Shown: positions 51,659-59,986 of the stretch, piece by piece
Numbering within the stretch: position 1 is the first letter of the stretch
How the letters are laid out: each line of letters opens with the position of its first letter
DNA from: Lachnoanaerobaculum sanguinis
GTDB lineage: Bacteria > Bacillota > Clostridia > Lachnospirales > Lachnospiraceae
NCBI RefSeq assembly: GCF_033242365.1
Contig: NZ_BTHK01000002.1
Span: 124,001 to 188,000, forward strand
Length of the DNA stretch: 64,000 nt
Direction of reading: 5' to 3'
Made by a program: the position numbers and the translations under genes
The notes under the pieces: model-generated
What the model was told of the DNA's origin: nothing
What the model saw: only the letters and a program-made list of their open reading frames with translations
Databases searched by the model: none

Positions 51659-53629
51659 ATGAGTAAGAAACCATATTATATAACAACGGCTATTGCCTAT
51701 GCTTCAGGAAAGCCACATATCGGAAACACATATGAGATAATATTGGCTGATGCAATAGCAAGATTCAGAAGAGAAGAAGGACTTGAGGTTTTCTTTCAGA
51801 CAGGAACAGATGAGCACGGTCAAAAAATAGAGAATAAGGCAAAGGATGCAGGTATTACTCCAAAGGAGTATGTAGACAATGCGGCAGGACAGATCAGAAA
51901 GATCTGGGATATGATGAATACATCATATGACAAGTTTATCAGAACTACAGATGAAGACCATAAAAAGCAGGTTCAAAAGATTTTCAAAAAATTCTATGAT
52001 CAGGGCGATATATATAAGGGATTCTACGAGGGCATGTATTGTACTGCCTGTGAGTCATTCTTTACAGATTCCCAGCTTGTTGACGGAAAATGTCCTGATT
52101 GCGGCGGTGAGGTATATCCTGCAAAAGAGGAAGCATACTTCTTTAAGATGAGTAAGTATGCGGACAGACTTATTAAACATATCAATGAGCATCCTGAGTT
52201 CATACAGCCTGTTTCAAGAAAAAATGAGATGATGAATAACTTCCTTTTACCGGGACTTCAGGATCTTTGTGTCAGCAGAACAAGCTTTACATGGGGAATT
52301 CCGGTAGATTTCGATCCTAAGCATGTTACTTATGTATGGCTTGATGCACTTTCAAACTATATCACAGGTATCGGATATGATGTAGACGGAAACAGCAGTG
52401 AGAGATTTAAAAAGTTCTGGCCTGCAGATCTTCATCTTATAGGTAAGGATATTATAAGATTCCATACAATATACTGGCCTATATTCTTAATGGCACTTGA
52501 TTTACCGCTTCCAAAGCAGGTCTTCGGTCATCCATGGCTTTTACAGGGTGAAGGCAAGATGAGTAAATCAAAGGGTAATGTTCTTTATGCGGATACTTTA
52601 GTTGATTTCTTCGGAGTTGATGCTGTGAGATACTTTGTATTACATGAGATGCCTTTTGATAATGACGGTGTTATAAGCTGGGATTTGATGGTGGAAAGGT
52701 TCAATTCAGACCTTGCAAATGTACTTGGAAATCTTGTAAGCAGAACAATATCAATGACAAACAAGTATTTTGACGGAGTTTTGACCGATGCAAAAGATGA
52801 GAGCGTTGCAGGTTCAACAGAAACGGATACCGATTTAAAAGATGTGGTGCTTATGTCTGTTGAAAAGGTTGAAAAGAAGATGTCTGAACTTCGTGTGGCG
52901 GATGCCATCACGGAGATATGGACACTGTTTAAGAGATGTAACAAGTACATTGATGAGACTACACCTTGGATTCTTGCAAAAGAAGAGGATAAAAAGGCCA
53001 GACTTCAGACTGTTTTATACAATTTGGCAGAGTCAATTTCCATCGGTGCTTCATTACTTTACAGTTTCATGCCTGAGACATCCGAAAAGATACTTGACAT
53101 GTTCGGAACAAATAAGAGAAGCCTTGAAGATATGAATAAATTCGGACTTCTTATGAGTGGAACGAAGGTTGTAAAAGAGCCTGAAATATTATTTAAGAGA
53201 CTTGATCTTGAGGAAGTGTTAAAGCAGGTAGAGGCTTTAAATCTCGGCGGAAATACTGAAAAGAAAGAGCCTGAGGTAGAGGGTGTTGATGTAAAGGCAA
53301 AGGATACTATAGAGTATGATGACTTTGCAAAGCTTCAGATACAGGTAGGACAGGTTATAAAATGTGAAGAAGTTCCTAAGTCAAAGAAACTTCTATGCTC
53401 ACAGGTACAGATAGGAAGTACAACAAGACAGATTCTAAGCGGTATCAAGCAGTGGTATTCTGCAAAGGATATGGTAGGAAAGCAAGTGCTTGTTGTTACA
53501 AATCTTGCACCGAGAAATATTGCAGGACTTGAGAGTCAGGGTATGATACTTATGGCTGAGGATGATGCCGGAAATGCGGTTTTGGTATCACCTGAGAAGA
53601 ATATAAAGACAGGTTCTGAAATAGCATAA
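51659..53629 (+). CDS. metG: Methionyl-tRNA synthetase
   Basis: A 656-aa class I enzyme of the MetG type with a C-terminal tRNA-binding domain. The HIGH motif lies in AYASGKPHIGNTYE and KMSKS in GEGKMSKSKGNVLYA. A zinc-binding segment CTACESFF...CPDCGG lies near residue 130. The EMAPII-like domain (about 550-656; FAKLQIQVGQVIKCEEV) is in normal position. A GGCGG site precedes the ATG. No T-box or SAM riboswitch is visible in the 98-nt upstream gap. Confidence 0.97.
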   Translation: MSKKPYYITTAIAYASGKPHIGNTYEIILADAIARFRREEGLEVFFQTGTDEHGQKIENKAKDAGITPKEYVDNAAGQIRKIWDMMNTSYDKFIRTTDEDHKKQVQKIFKKFYDQGDIYKGFYEGMYCTACESFFTDSQLVDGKCPDCGGEVYPAKEEAYFFKMSKYADRLIKHINEHPEFIQPVSRKNEMMNNFLLPGLQDLCVSRTSFTWGIPVDFDPKHVTYVWLDALSNYITGIGYDVDGNSSERFKKFWPADLHLIGKDIIRFHTIYWPIFLMALDLPLPKQVFGHPWLLQGEGKMSKSKGNVLYADTLVDFFGVDAVRYFVLHEMPFDNDGVISWDLMVERFNSDLANVLGNLVSRTISMTNKYFDGVLTDAKDESVAGSTETDTDLKDVVLMSVEKVEKKMSELRVADAITEIWTLFKRCNKYIDETTPWILAKEEDKKARLQTVLYNLAESISIGASLLYSFMPETSEKILDMFGTNKRSLEDMNKFGLLMSGTKVVKEPEILFKRLDLEEVLKQVEALNLGGNTEKKEPEVEGVDVKAKDTIEYDDFAKLQIQVGQVIKCEEVPKSKKLLCSQVQIGSTTRQILSGIKQWYSAKDMVGKQVLVVTNLAPRNIAGLESQGMILMAEDDAGNAVLVSPEKNIKTGSEIA

Positions 53630-53641
53630 ATATTATTGTGT

Positions 53642-53674
53642 GGGGAATGCTTTTCTTTGCATTCCCCGATTTTT
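53642..53674 (+). terminator. Terminator after metG
   Basis: A 9-bp GGGGAATGC stem (53642-53650 with 53659-53667) with an 8-nt T-rich loop is followed by GATTTTT. Confidence 0.88.
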
Positions 53675-53694
53675 AAAAGCGCATAAAGGTGAAT

Positions 53695-54369
53695 GTGTTG
53701 GAAAAAATAAAAATAAAGTTTTTTTCTTCAGCGGTACTGAAGTATATAGCAATGGTTACAATGCTTATAGATCATATAGGAGCAAGCGGATTGATATTCT
53801 TAATGTTTAATATAGGCATTTCCATGAGAATGTACTATATTTCAAGGATGATAGGACGTGTAGCCTTTCCTATATACCTGTTCTTACTGGTTGAAGGATT
53901 TGTTCACACAAAAAACATAAAAAAATATATAATCAGACTTACATTATTTGCGATACTTTCAGAAGTACCGTTTGATATGGCATTTTGGGGCGGTTTTGTT
54001 AATATGCAGCATCAAAATGTAATGTGGTCATTGCTTATATGTGTTATCATGCTTTGCGGGATAAAAAAATATCCGGATTTCAGTGTGATTTTTGTAGGTA
54101 TAGGATGTTTTACGGCATGGCTTATAAAGTCCGATTATGAGTATATCGGACCTTTGGCTGTAGGATGTATGTATTTATTCAGAGAAAGAGCGGTATATAA
54201 AAATATTGCTACGGCAATTATTTTTTCGTTTGAACCGCCGGCACTACTTAGTCTTATACCGATAAATATGTACAATGGTGAGAAGGGAAAGAGTTTAAAA
54301 TACTTATTCTACTTCTTTTATCCTGTACATTTGTTGGCTTTGGTTTTAATTAAGAATATTTTGCGATAA
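53695..54369 (+). CDS. TraX-family membrane protein
   Basis: A 224-aa protein with about six membrane helices. The start of the family signature is LKYIAMVTMLIDHIG, followed by GRVAFPIYLFLLVEGF and LFAILSEVPFDMAF. TraX acetylates F-pilin in E. coli; chromosomal clostridial relatives are not tied to conjugation and resemble acyltransferase-type membrane proteins. AAAGG is 5 nt before GTG 53695, which I prefer to GTG 53689. Alternatively TTG 53698 may be used. tatD begins 32 nt downstream. Confidence 0.85.
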   Translation: MLEKIKIKFFSSAVLKYIAMVTMLIDHIGASGLIFLMFNIGISMRMYYISRMIGRVAFPIYLFLLVEGFVHTKNIKKYIIRLTLFAILSEVPFDMAFWGGFVNMQHQNVMWSLLICVIMLCGIKKYPDFSVIFVGIGCFTAWLIKSDYEYIGPLAVGCMYLFRERAVYKNIATAIIFSFEPPALLSLIPINMYNGEKGKSLKYLFYFFYPVHLLALVLIKNILR

Positions 54370-54401
54370 AAAATATTACATAAATTTTAAGAAAATATTA
54401 C

Positions 54402-55187
54402 ATGGACAAAAAAGAAGATTTATATATAATAGATACACATGCTCATTATGATGATGAAGCATTTGAAGAAGACAGGGACGAACTTTTAAAAAGCTTTGAA
54501 GCTAAAGGTATAAAGAGAGTTGTAAATATCGGTGCTTCAATGGAAAGTTCAAGAAACAGTATCGCATTGGCAAAGGAATATCCTTTTGTTTATGCTGTAG
54601 TGGGAATTCACCCGTCTTGTGCAGAAGAAATCTCAGATAAAAATATTTCTTTACTTGAAGAAATGTCTTTTGATGAGAAGGTAGTGGCTATCGGAGAAAT
54701 AGGACTTGACTATTACTATGATGAGCCGGATAAAGAGATACAAAAAAAGTGCTTCAGAGCACAGCTTGACTTGGCAAAGAGGTGTGATTTGCCTGTAGTT
54801 ATACATTCAAGAGATGCCGCAAAAGACACTCTTGATATCTTGAAGGAATTTGAAGGAGTCAAGGGAGTTATACATTGCTATTCTTATAGCAAAGAAATGG
54901 CCCGAGAATTTATAAAACTCGGATATGTACTGGGCATTGGCGGTGTGGTTACATTTAAAAATGCAAAAAAGCTTGAGGAAACTGTAGAAGAGATTTCTTT
55001 TGAAGATTTTGTGCTTGAAACCGACTGTCCGTATTTATCCCCTGTACCTAACAGAGGGAAGAGAAATTCTTCATTGAATTTGACTTACATTATAGATAAA
55101 TTAAGTGAGATAAAGGGAGTATCAAAAGATTTTATTATAGAGAAGTCTTTTGAGAATGCAAAAAGATTGTATCCTAAGATGAAATAA
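54402..55187 (+). CDS. tatD: TatD-family metal-dependent DNase
   Basis: A 261-aa TIM-barrel hydrolase. Metal-binding motifs are DTHAHYDDEAF, AIGEIGLDYYYD, PVVIHSRDA, GVIHCYSYS and ETDCPYLSPVPNRGKRNSS. Family members are 3'-5' exonucleases linked to DNA repair and quality control. Order metG-(TraX)-tatD-ksgA is close to the metG-tatD-ksgA order seen in many Firmicutes. The ribosome site is weak (AAGAAAA). Confidence 0.93.
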   Translation: MDKKEDLYIIDTHAHYDDEAFEEDRDELLKSFEAKGIKRVVNIGASMESSRNSIALAKEYPFVYAVVGIHPSCAEEISDKNISLLEEMSFDEKVVAIGEIGLDYYYDEPDKEIQKKCFRAQLDLAKRCDLPVVIHSRDAAKDTLDILKEFEGVKGVIHCYSYSKEMAREFIKLGYVLGIGGVVTFKNAKKLEETVEEISFEDFVLETDCPYLSPVPNRGKRNSSLNLTYIIDKLSEIKGVSKDFIIEKSFENAKRLYPKMK

Positions 55188-55229
55188 TGAGTTTTCATTA
55201 TACTCACATAGAGTGAGATGGAGATTAAA

Positions 55230-56108
55230 ATGACAAATATTGCTAATCCGGCAAATACTATAGAAATAATCAAAAAATACGATTTCAACTTTCAAAAGAA
55301 ATTCGGACAAAATTTTTTGATAGATACACATGTTTTAGATAAAATATGTCAGGCATCTGGACTTGGTAAAAATGATTTGGCTATTGAAATAGGTCCCGGA
55401 ATAGGTGCGTTGACACAATACCTTGCAACTGCCGCAAAGGCGGTTGTTGCTATTGAAATTGATAAAAATTTATTGCCGATATTAAATGAAACATTGGCAA
55501 ATTACGAAAATATAAGTATAATAAATGCTGATTTTCTAAAAGTTGATTTGGAAAAGCTGATTGAGGAGTGTAGGCAAAAATACGGTGACTTTGAGAATAT
55601 AAGAATTGTTGCAAATTTGCCGTACTATATTACCACTCCTATAATTATGAATGTACTTGAGTCACATATTCATATTGACAGTATTACAGTCATGATACAA
55701 AAGGAGGTTGCTGACAGAATACAGGCATTGCCCGGAAGCAAAGATTACGGAGCATTGTCTTTGGCTGTACAGTATTACTCGGATCCGTATATCGTAGCAT
55801 TTGTTCCGCCTAATTGCTTTATTCCAAGGCCTAAGGTCGGCTCAAGTGTTATACGTTTGGATATTTATAAAGAAAAACCTATCAAGGCAGTTGATGAAAA
55901 ATTGATGTTTCAAATTATTCGTGCCGGATTTAATCAAAGAAGAAAGACTTTGGTAAACTCACTCGGTAATTTTGAAGGTCTTAATTTTTCAAAAGAGAAG
56001 ATAATTCACGCTTTGTCATTGCTTGGAAAGTCTGAAAAGATAAGAGGTGAAGCTCTTACTTTAGAGGAGTTTGCAAAATTGGCAGGATATTTAAAAGAGA
56101 GCATATAA
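55230..56108 (+). CDS. rsmA: 16S rRNA dimethyladenosine transferase
   Basis: A 292-aa enzyme (KsgA) that dimethylates two adjacent adenosines in helix 45 of 16S rRNA. Family motifs are KKFGQNFLID, AIEIGPGIGALTQYLA for SAM binding, IVANLPYYITTPI with the catalytic NLPY, and PRPKVGSSVIRL. GGAG 6 nt upstream supports ATG 55230; another in-frame ATG sits at 55218. It follows tatD by 42 nt and precedes the wall-hydrolase gene by 20 nt. Confidence 0.95.
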   Translation: MTNIANPANTIEIIKKYDFNFQKKFGQNFLIDTHVLDKICQASGLGKNDLAIEIGPGIGALTQYLATAAKAVVAIEIDKNLLPILNETLANYENISIINADFLKVDLEKLIEECRQKYGDFENIRIVANLPYYITTPIIMNVLESHIHIDSITVMIQKEVADRIQALPGSKDYGALSLAVQYYSDPYIVAFVPPNCFIPRPKVGSSVIRLDIYKEKPIKAVDEKLMFQIIRAGFNQRRKTLVNSLGNFEGLNFSKEKIIHALSLLGKSEKIRGEALTLEEFAKLAGYLKESI

Positions 56109-56128
56109 ATTTTGACAAGGAAGAGAAG

Positions 56129-57742
56129 ATGAGCAAGAAAAAAAAGAATGAATTTTTACGAAGTGTAAAAGATAGAGTAGAAACTATACAGGACATGGAT
56201 AAAAGTAAAAAGATAATGGCCGGAGGAGTCATAGGTATAGTTGCTTTGGCGGCAATTATAGGTGTGTCTATGTCCGGGAAGAGTGCAAGAAGTGTTGTAA
56301 CCGAAACAACTGCTTCTGTTGAGAGCTCAACTACAGCGGCCCCGGTTGCTGCGGCACAGGTAATGCCTATGGAGAAGGCCGGAAATGAATTTCCTTCACT
56401 TGGTATTGAAGTGGAAACGGAGGAGCCGAGACCTGAACTTTTGGAAGAGGGTGTACAGCACTCATATATAGAAAAGGTACAGGAAAGACTTATGCAGCTT
56501 GGCTTTATGGACAATGATGAGCCTACAAATTACTTCGGTGAGGTTACAAAAGCGGCCGTAATGATTTTCCAAAGACAAAACGGTCTTGCACAGGACGGTA
56601 TTATCGGACCTTCAACATTACCTCTTTTGATGGACGAGAATGCAAAGCATTATGCGGCTAAGCTCGGTGATGTAGGTGAGGATGTAAAAAGAATACAGAA
56701 TCGTCTGTATGAACTTGGATATCTGGCTTCGGCAGATATGATTACAGGTACATATGATGAGAAAACTCAGGAAGCCGCATTAAAACTCCAGCAGGTAAAC
56801 TCTTTAAGTGAGGACGGTAAGGTCGGAAGCGAGACCATGAACCTCTTATATTCGGATGAGATAAAGGCAAATACACTTTCGCTTGGAGAGCATAGTGAGG
56901 TGGTACAAAATATTCAAAACAGACTGTTTGAGCTGGGTTATCTTACTACAAGACCTGACGGTACATATGGTAACGACACGGAGCTTGCCGTAAGAGTATT
57001 CCAGTCAAAGAATGACCTTGTAGTGGACGGGTACCTCGGGCCTTCTACAAGAGCTGTTATACTTTCAAGTGAAGCAAAGGCAAACGGTCTCGTCCTCGGT
57101 GATGAAAATGAGCAGGTTGCAAGACTTCAAAGTCTTCTTGCAAAGGCGGGATATTTAAATGAATCGAATGCTACAGGATATTTCGGAGAGCTTACAGAAT
57201 CTGCATTAAAGAGATTCCAAAGCAATAACGGACTTTCTGCAGACGGTAGAGCAGGAGCACAGACATTTGCCAAGTTGAGTTCGGGAAATACAAACGGACC
57301 TTCAAGAAATGATTCTTCAAATGTTGGAAAGTCGGACAAAAAATCAAGTGGAGGAAGCTCAGGAGGCGGAGGTTCATACTCAGGCAGTGTAGGAAGTATG
57401 ATCAGCATTGCTTCATCAAAAATCGGAAGTCCGTATGTATGGGGAGCAAAGGGATCAAACTCATTTGACTGCTCGGGATTTGTATACTGGGTTCTTAAGC
57501 AGATGGGAGTAGGACAGTCATATATTACATCTTCGGGATGGAGAAATCCGGGAAGATATACAAGAATAAGTTCATTCTCAGATATACAGGCAGGAGATAT
57601 CGTAGTAGTTTCAGGACATGTCGGTATAGCTGCCGGAGGCGGTGAGATAATAGATGCTTCATCTTCAAGAGGTAGAGTAAAGAGAAGCAGCATGTCAAGC
57701 TGGTGGAGAAATAACTTTATAGTTGCCTGGAGAATATTCTAA
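56129..57742 (+). CDS. Membrane-anchored peptidoglycan hydrolase: four PG-binding repeats and NlpC/P60
   Basis: A 537-aa envelope protein. A basic cytoplasmic head is followed by one membrane helix (about 30-48; GGVIGIVALAAIIGVSM) and four peptidoglycan-binding_1 repeats (about 112-168, 183-242, 255-311, 327-385), each built around a LG(F/Y)-x-FQ-x-G pattern. A Gly/Ser linker (about 390-420) leads to NlpC/P60 with C448 in FDCSGFVYW and H497 in GHVGIA. It likely cleaves peptide stems for growth or daughter-cell separation. GAAGAG precedes the ATG. Confidence 0.92.
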   Translation: MSKKKKNEFLRSVKDRVETIQDMDKSKKIMAGGVIGIVALAAIIGVSMSGKSARSVVTETTASVESSTTAAPVAAAQVMPMEKAGNEFPSLGIEVETEEPRPELLEEGVQHSYIEKVQERLMQLGFMDNDEPTNYFGEVTKAAVMIFQRQNGLAQDGIIGPSTLPLLMDENAKHYAAKLGDVGEDVKRIQNRLYELGYLASADMITGTYDEKTQEAALKLQQVNSLSEDGKVGSETMNLLYSDEIKANTLSLGEHSEVVQNIQNRLFELGYLTTRPDGTYGNDTELAVRVFQSKNDLVVDGYLGPSTRAVILSSEAKANGLVLGDENEQVARLQSLLAKAGYLNESNATGYFGELTESALKRFQSNNGLSADGRAGAQTFAKLSSGNTNGPSRNDSSNVGKSDKKSSGGSSGGGGSYSGSVGSMISIASSKIGSPYVWGAKGSNSFDCSGFVYWVLKQMGVGQSYITSSGWRNPGRYTRISSFSDIQAGDIVVVSGHVGIAAGGGEIIDASSSRGRVKRSSMSSWWRNNFIVAWRIF

Positions 57743-57752
57743 TATTTAAAAT

Positions 57753-57786
57753 AAAGTCTATATCTGTCTCGGATATAGGCTTTTTT
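57753..57786 (+). terminator. Terminator after the NlpC/P60 gene
   Basis: A 12-bp stem with one G-U (57753-57764 with 57772-57783) and a 7-nt loop is followed by TTTTTT. Confidence 0.85.
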
Positions 57787-57863
57787 ATGTTGATTATTTT
57801 TGATTGTAAAAAAATCACTCTAAATATATAATATTTTTATAAAACATTGAAAGGAACAAGTAG

Positions 57864-58643
57864 ATGATTGATTATACCGAAGGTGCCGGCGTTCAATATC
57901 ATATTGGCGTCGGCAAGGGTGATGTGGGAAAGTATGTAATACTTCCGGGAGATCCGAAAAGATGTGAAAAGATTGCCGCATATTTTGATGATGCAAAACT
58001 TGTGGCGGACAGCAGAGAGTATGTAACATATACCGGTTATCTGGACGGTGTAAAGGTTTCCGTAACTTCAACAGGTATCGGAGGACCTTCATCGGCTATA
58101 GCACTTGAAGAGCTTGTAAGATGCGGTGCAGATACATTTATAAGAGTCGGAACCTGCGGCGGAATGAAGCTTGATGTATGCGGTGGTGATTTGGTAATAG
58201 CTAACGGAGCTATAAGAATGGAAGGTACCAGTAAAGAGTATGCCCCTATAGAATTTCCGGCAGTGGCTGATTTTGATATAATTACCGCATTAAAAGAAGC
58301 GGCCGACAAACTGAAATACAAGTCACATATAGGAGTTGTTCAGTGTAAGGACGCATTCTACGGTCAACATGAACCTGAAAATAAGCCTGTAAGCTATGAA
58401 CTTGTAAATAAATGGGAGGCTTGGCTTAGGCTTGGTACATTGGCTTCAGAGATGGAGTCTGCGGCATTGTTTACAGTGGCATCATATCTTGGCGTAAAGG
58501 TCGGATCGATATTTTTGGCAATTGCAAATCAGGAGAGAGCAAAGGCCGGCCTTAGCAATGAGCAGGTACATGATACAAGTAAAGCTATTGAGACGGCTGT
58601 TGAAGCTATCAGAATACTTATAAAAAAAGAACAGTTAAAATAA
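57864..58643 (+). CDS. udp: Uridine phosphorylase
   Basis: A 259-aa NP-I family nucleoside phosphorylase that splits uridine with phosphate to uracil and ribose 1-phosphate. Motifs are YVILPGDPKRCEKIA, STGIGGPSSAIALEEL, RVGTCGGMK and SEMESAALFTVASYLG with the ribose-binding glutamate. FYGQHEPENKP is typical of Udp rather than DeoD. AAAGGAA lies upstream. It precedes the nucleoside importer operon, so released sugar phosphate likely enters the pentose pathway (tkt at 47.6 kb). Confidence 0.92.
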   Translation: MIDYTEGAGVQYHIGVGKGDVGKYVILPGDPKRCEKIAAYFDDAKLVADSREYVTYTGYLDGVKVSVTSTGIGGPSSAIALEELVRCGADTFIRVGTCGGMKLDVCGGDLVIANGAIRMEGTSKEYAPIEFPAVADFDIITALKEAADKLKYKSHIGVVQCKDAFYGQHEPENKPVSYELVNKWEAWLRLGTLASEMESAALFTVASYLGVKVGSIFLAIANQERAKAGLSNEQVHDTSKAIETAVEAIRILIKKEQLK

Positions 58644-58703
58644 TAAAAATACTGAGTTATTTAGAGATTAAATCTATTTAATATTATATTTAAATATAAC
58701 AAC

Positions 58704-58732
58704 TTGATTACAAATAATTTATGATATATACT
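58704..58732 (+). promoter_or_regulatory. Promoter for the nucleoside importer operon
   Basis: TTGATT (58704-58709), a 17-nt spacer and TATACT (58727-58732), about 50 nt before the BMP lipoprotein ATG. Confidence 0.6.
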
Positions 58733-58782
58733 TAAAATGTTATTCAAATATAATATTTATATTCGTTTTTAAGGAGGAAAAA

Positions 58783-59883
58783 ATGAAAAAAAGATTATTG
58801 GCTATCGGTATGGCGGCACTTATGGGACTTTCACTTGTAGCTTGTTCTTCAGGTTCAACCGAAAGCACAAAGGCTGAGAGCACTGAGAAGGCGCAGGAGA
58901 GTAAGGACGGTGGTGAAAGTACTTCAGCCGAAGAGAAGAAGGCATCTACAGATTTAAAAATCGGTATGGTAACGGACGTCGGCGGTGTAAATGACGGATC
59001 ATTTAACCAGTCTGCATGGGAAGGCCTTCAGAGAGCACAAAAGGAGCTTGGAATTCAGGCAAAGTATCTTGAGTCAAAGACAGATGCCGATTATATTCCA
59101 AATATCGAAACATTGGTTGATGATGACTATGATCTTATTATCTGTATCGGATACCAGTTGGCAGATGCTCTCAGAACAGAGGCTGAAGCAAATCCTGATA
59201 AGAAATTTGCAATTGTAGACGATGCATCAATCGAGCTTGACAATGTTGCATGCCTTATGTTTGAGCAGGCACAGGCATCATATCTTGTTGGATATATTGC
59301 AGGAAAGACAACAAAGACAAATACTACAGGTATCGTTATCGGTATGGCAACAGATGTTATGAACGAGTTCGGATACGGATATCTTGCAGGTGTTAAGGAT
59401 GCAAATCCTGATGCAAATATTTTACAGAACAATGTAAACAGCTTTGCAGATACAGGTGCAGGTAAGACAGCTGCAAACAACATGGTTGCAAATAATGCGG
59501 ACGTTATTTTCCATGCGGCAGGCGGTACAGGACTCGGTGTTATAGATGCGGCTAAGGAAGCAGGTATCTGGGCTATCGGTGTTGACTCTGACCAGTCAAA
59601 GGTTGCTCCGAAGACAATCCTTACATCAGCTATGAAGAGAGTTGATAATGCAGTATATGATGAGGCAAAGGCTGTACTTGACGGTGAATATAAGGCCGGA
59701 GTTAAGACTTATACATTAAAGGACGGCGGTGTTGATATAGCACCTACAACAGACAATCTTCCTGAAGAGCTTCTTAAGGAAGTTGAAGATGTTAAGGCAA
59801 AGATTATAGCAGGAGAAATAAAGGTTCCAAACAACAAGGCTGATTTTGAAGCCAAGTATGGTGATATCTACGAATTGGATTAA
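58783..59883 (+). CDS. BMP-family nucleoside-binding lipoprotein
   Basis: A 366-aa substrate-binding lipoprotein of the BMP/PnrA type. The lipobox is LSLVAC (Cys21), followed by a Ser/Glu linker. The mature domain begins KIGMVTDVGGVNDGSFNQSA, the family hallmark, and includes DLIICIGYQLADAL and GVDSDQSKVAPKTILTSAMK. Relatives bind purine nucleosides or guanosine. AAGGAGG is upstream. A large hairpin separates it from yjjI, allowing higher expression of the binding protein. Confidence 0.93.
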   Translation: MKKRLLAIGMAALMGLSLVACSSGSTESTKAESTEKAQESKDGGESTSAEEKKASTDLKIGMVTDVGGVNDGSFNQSAWEGLQRAQKELGIQAKYLESKTDADYIPNIETLVDDDYDLIICIGYQLADALRTEAEANPDKKFAIVDDASIELDNVACLMFEQAQASYLVGYIAGKTTKTNTTGIVIGMATDVMNEFGYGYLAGVKDANPDANILQNNVNSFADTGAGKTAANNMVANNADVIFHAAGGTGLGVIDAAKEAGIWAIGVDSDQSKVAPKTILTSAMKRVDNAVYDEAKAVLDGEYKAGVKTYTLKDGGVDIAPTTDNLPEELLKEVEDVKAKIIAGEIKVPNNKADFEAKYGDIYELD

Positions 59884-59903
59884 TTAATCTGTTTATTTTT
59901 AAA

Positions 59904-59963
59904 GGGCAGCAAAATGCTGCCCCCTTAAACATATCTACGAATTTCGTAGGTATATTTAAGGGG
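59904..59963 (+). promoter_or_regulatory. Two mutually competing hairpins between the BMP gene and yjjI
   Basis: Hairpin A is a perfect 7-bp GGGCAGC stem (59904-59910 with 59916-59922). Hairpin B is a 20-bp stem with one C-A mismatch (59921-59940 with 59944-59963). They share two C bases at 59921-59922. Neither is followed by a clear T-run, so processing or mRNA stabilisation is more likely than termination. Confidence 0.7.
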
Positions 59964-59986
59964 ATACCCTTATAGAATGGAGAAAT

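Noticed and set aside
53695..54369. TraX-like gene as evidence of a conjugative element
   Set aside because: No relaxase, coupling protein, integrase or repeat is nearby, and both flanks are housekeeping genes. Chromosomal TraX-like proteins are common in clostridia.
57127..57693. A 188-aa minus-strand frame opposite the NlpC/P60 domain
   Set aside because: Proline- and serine-rich translation of the Gly/Ser linker and catalytic domain complement. No ribosome site.
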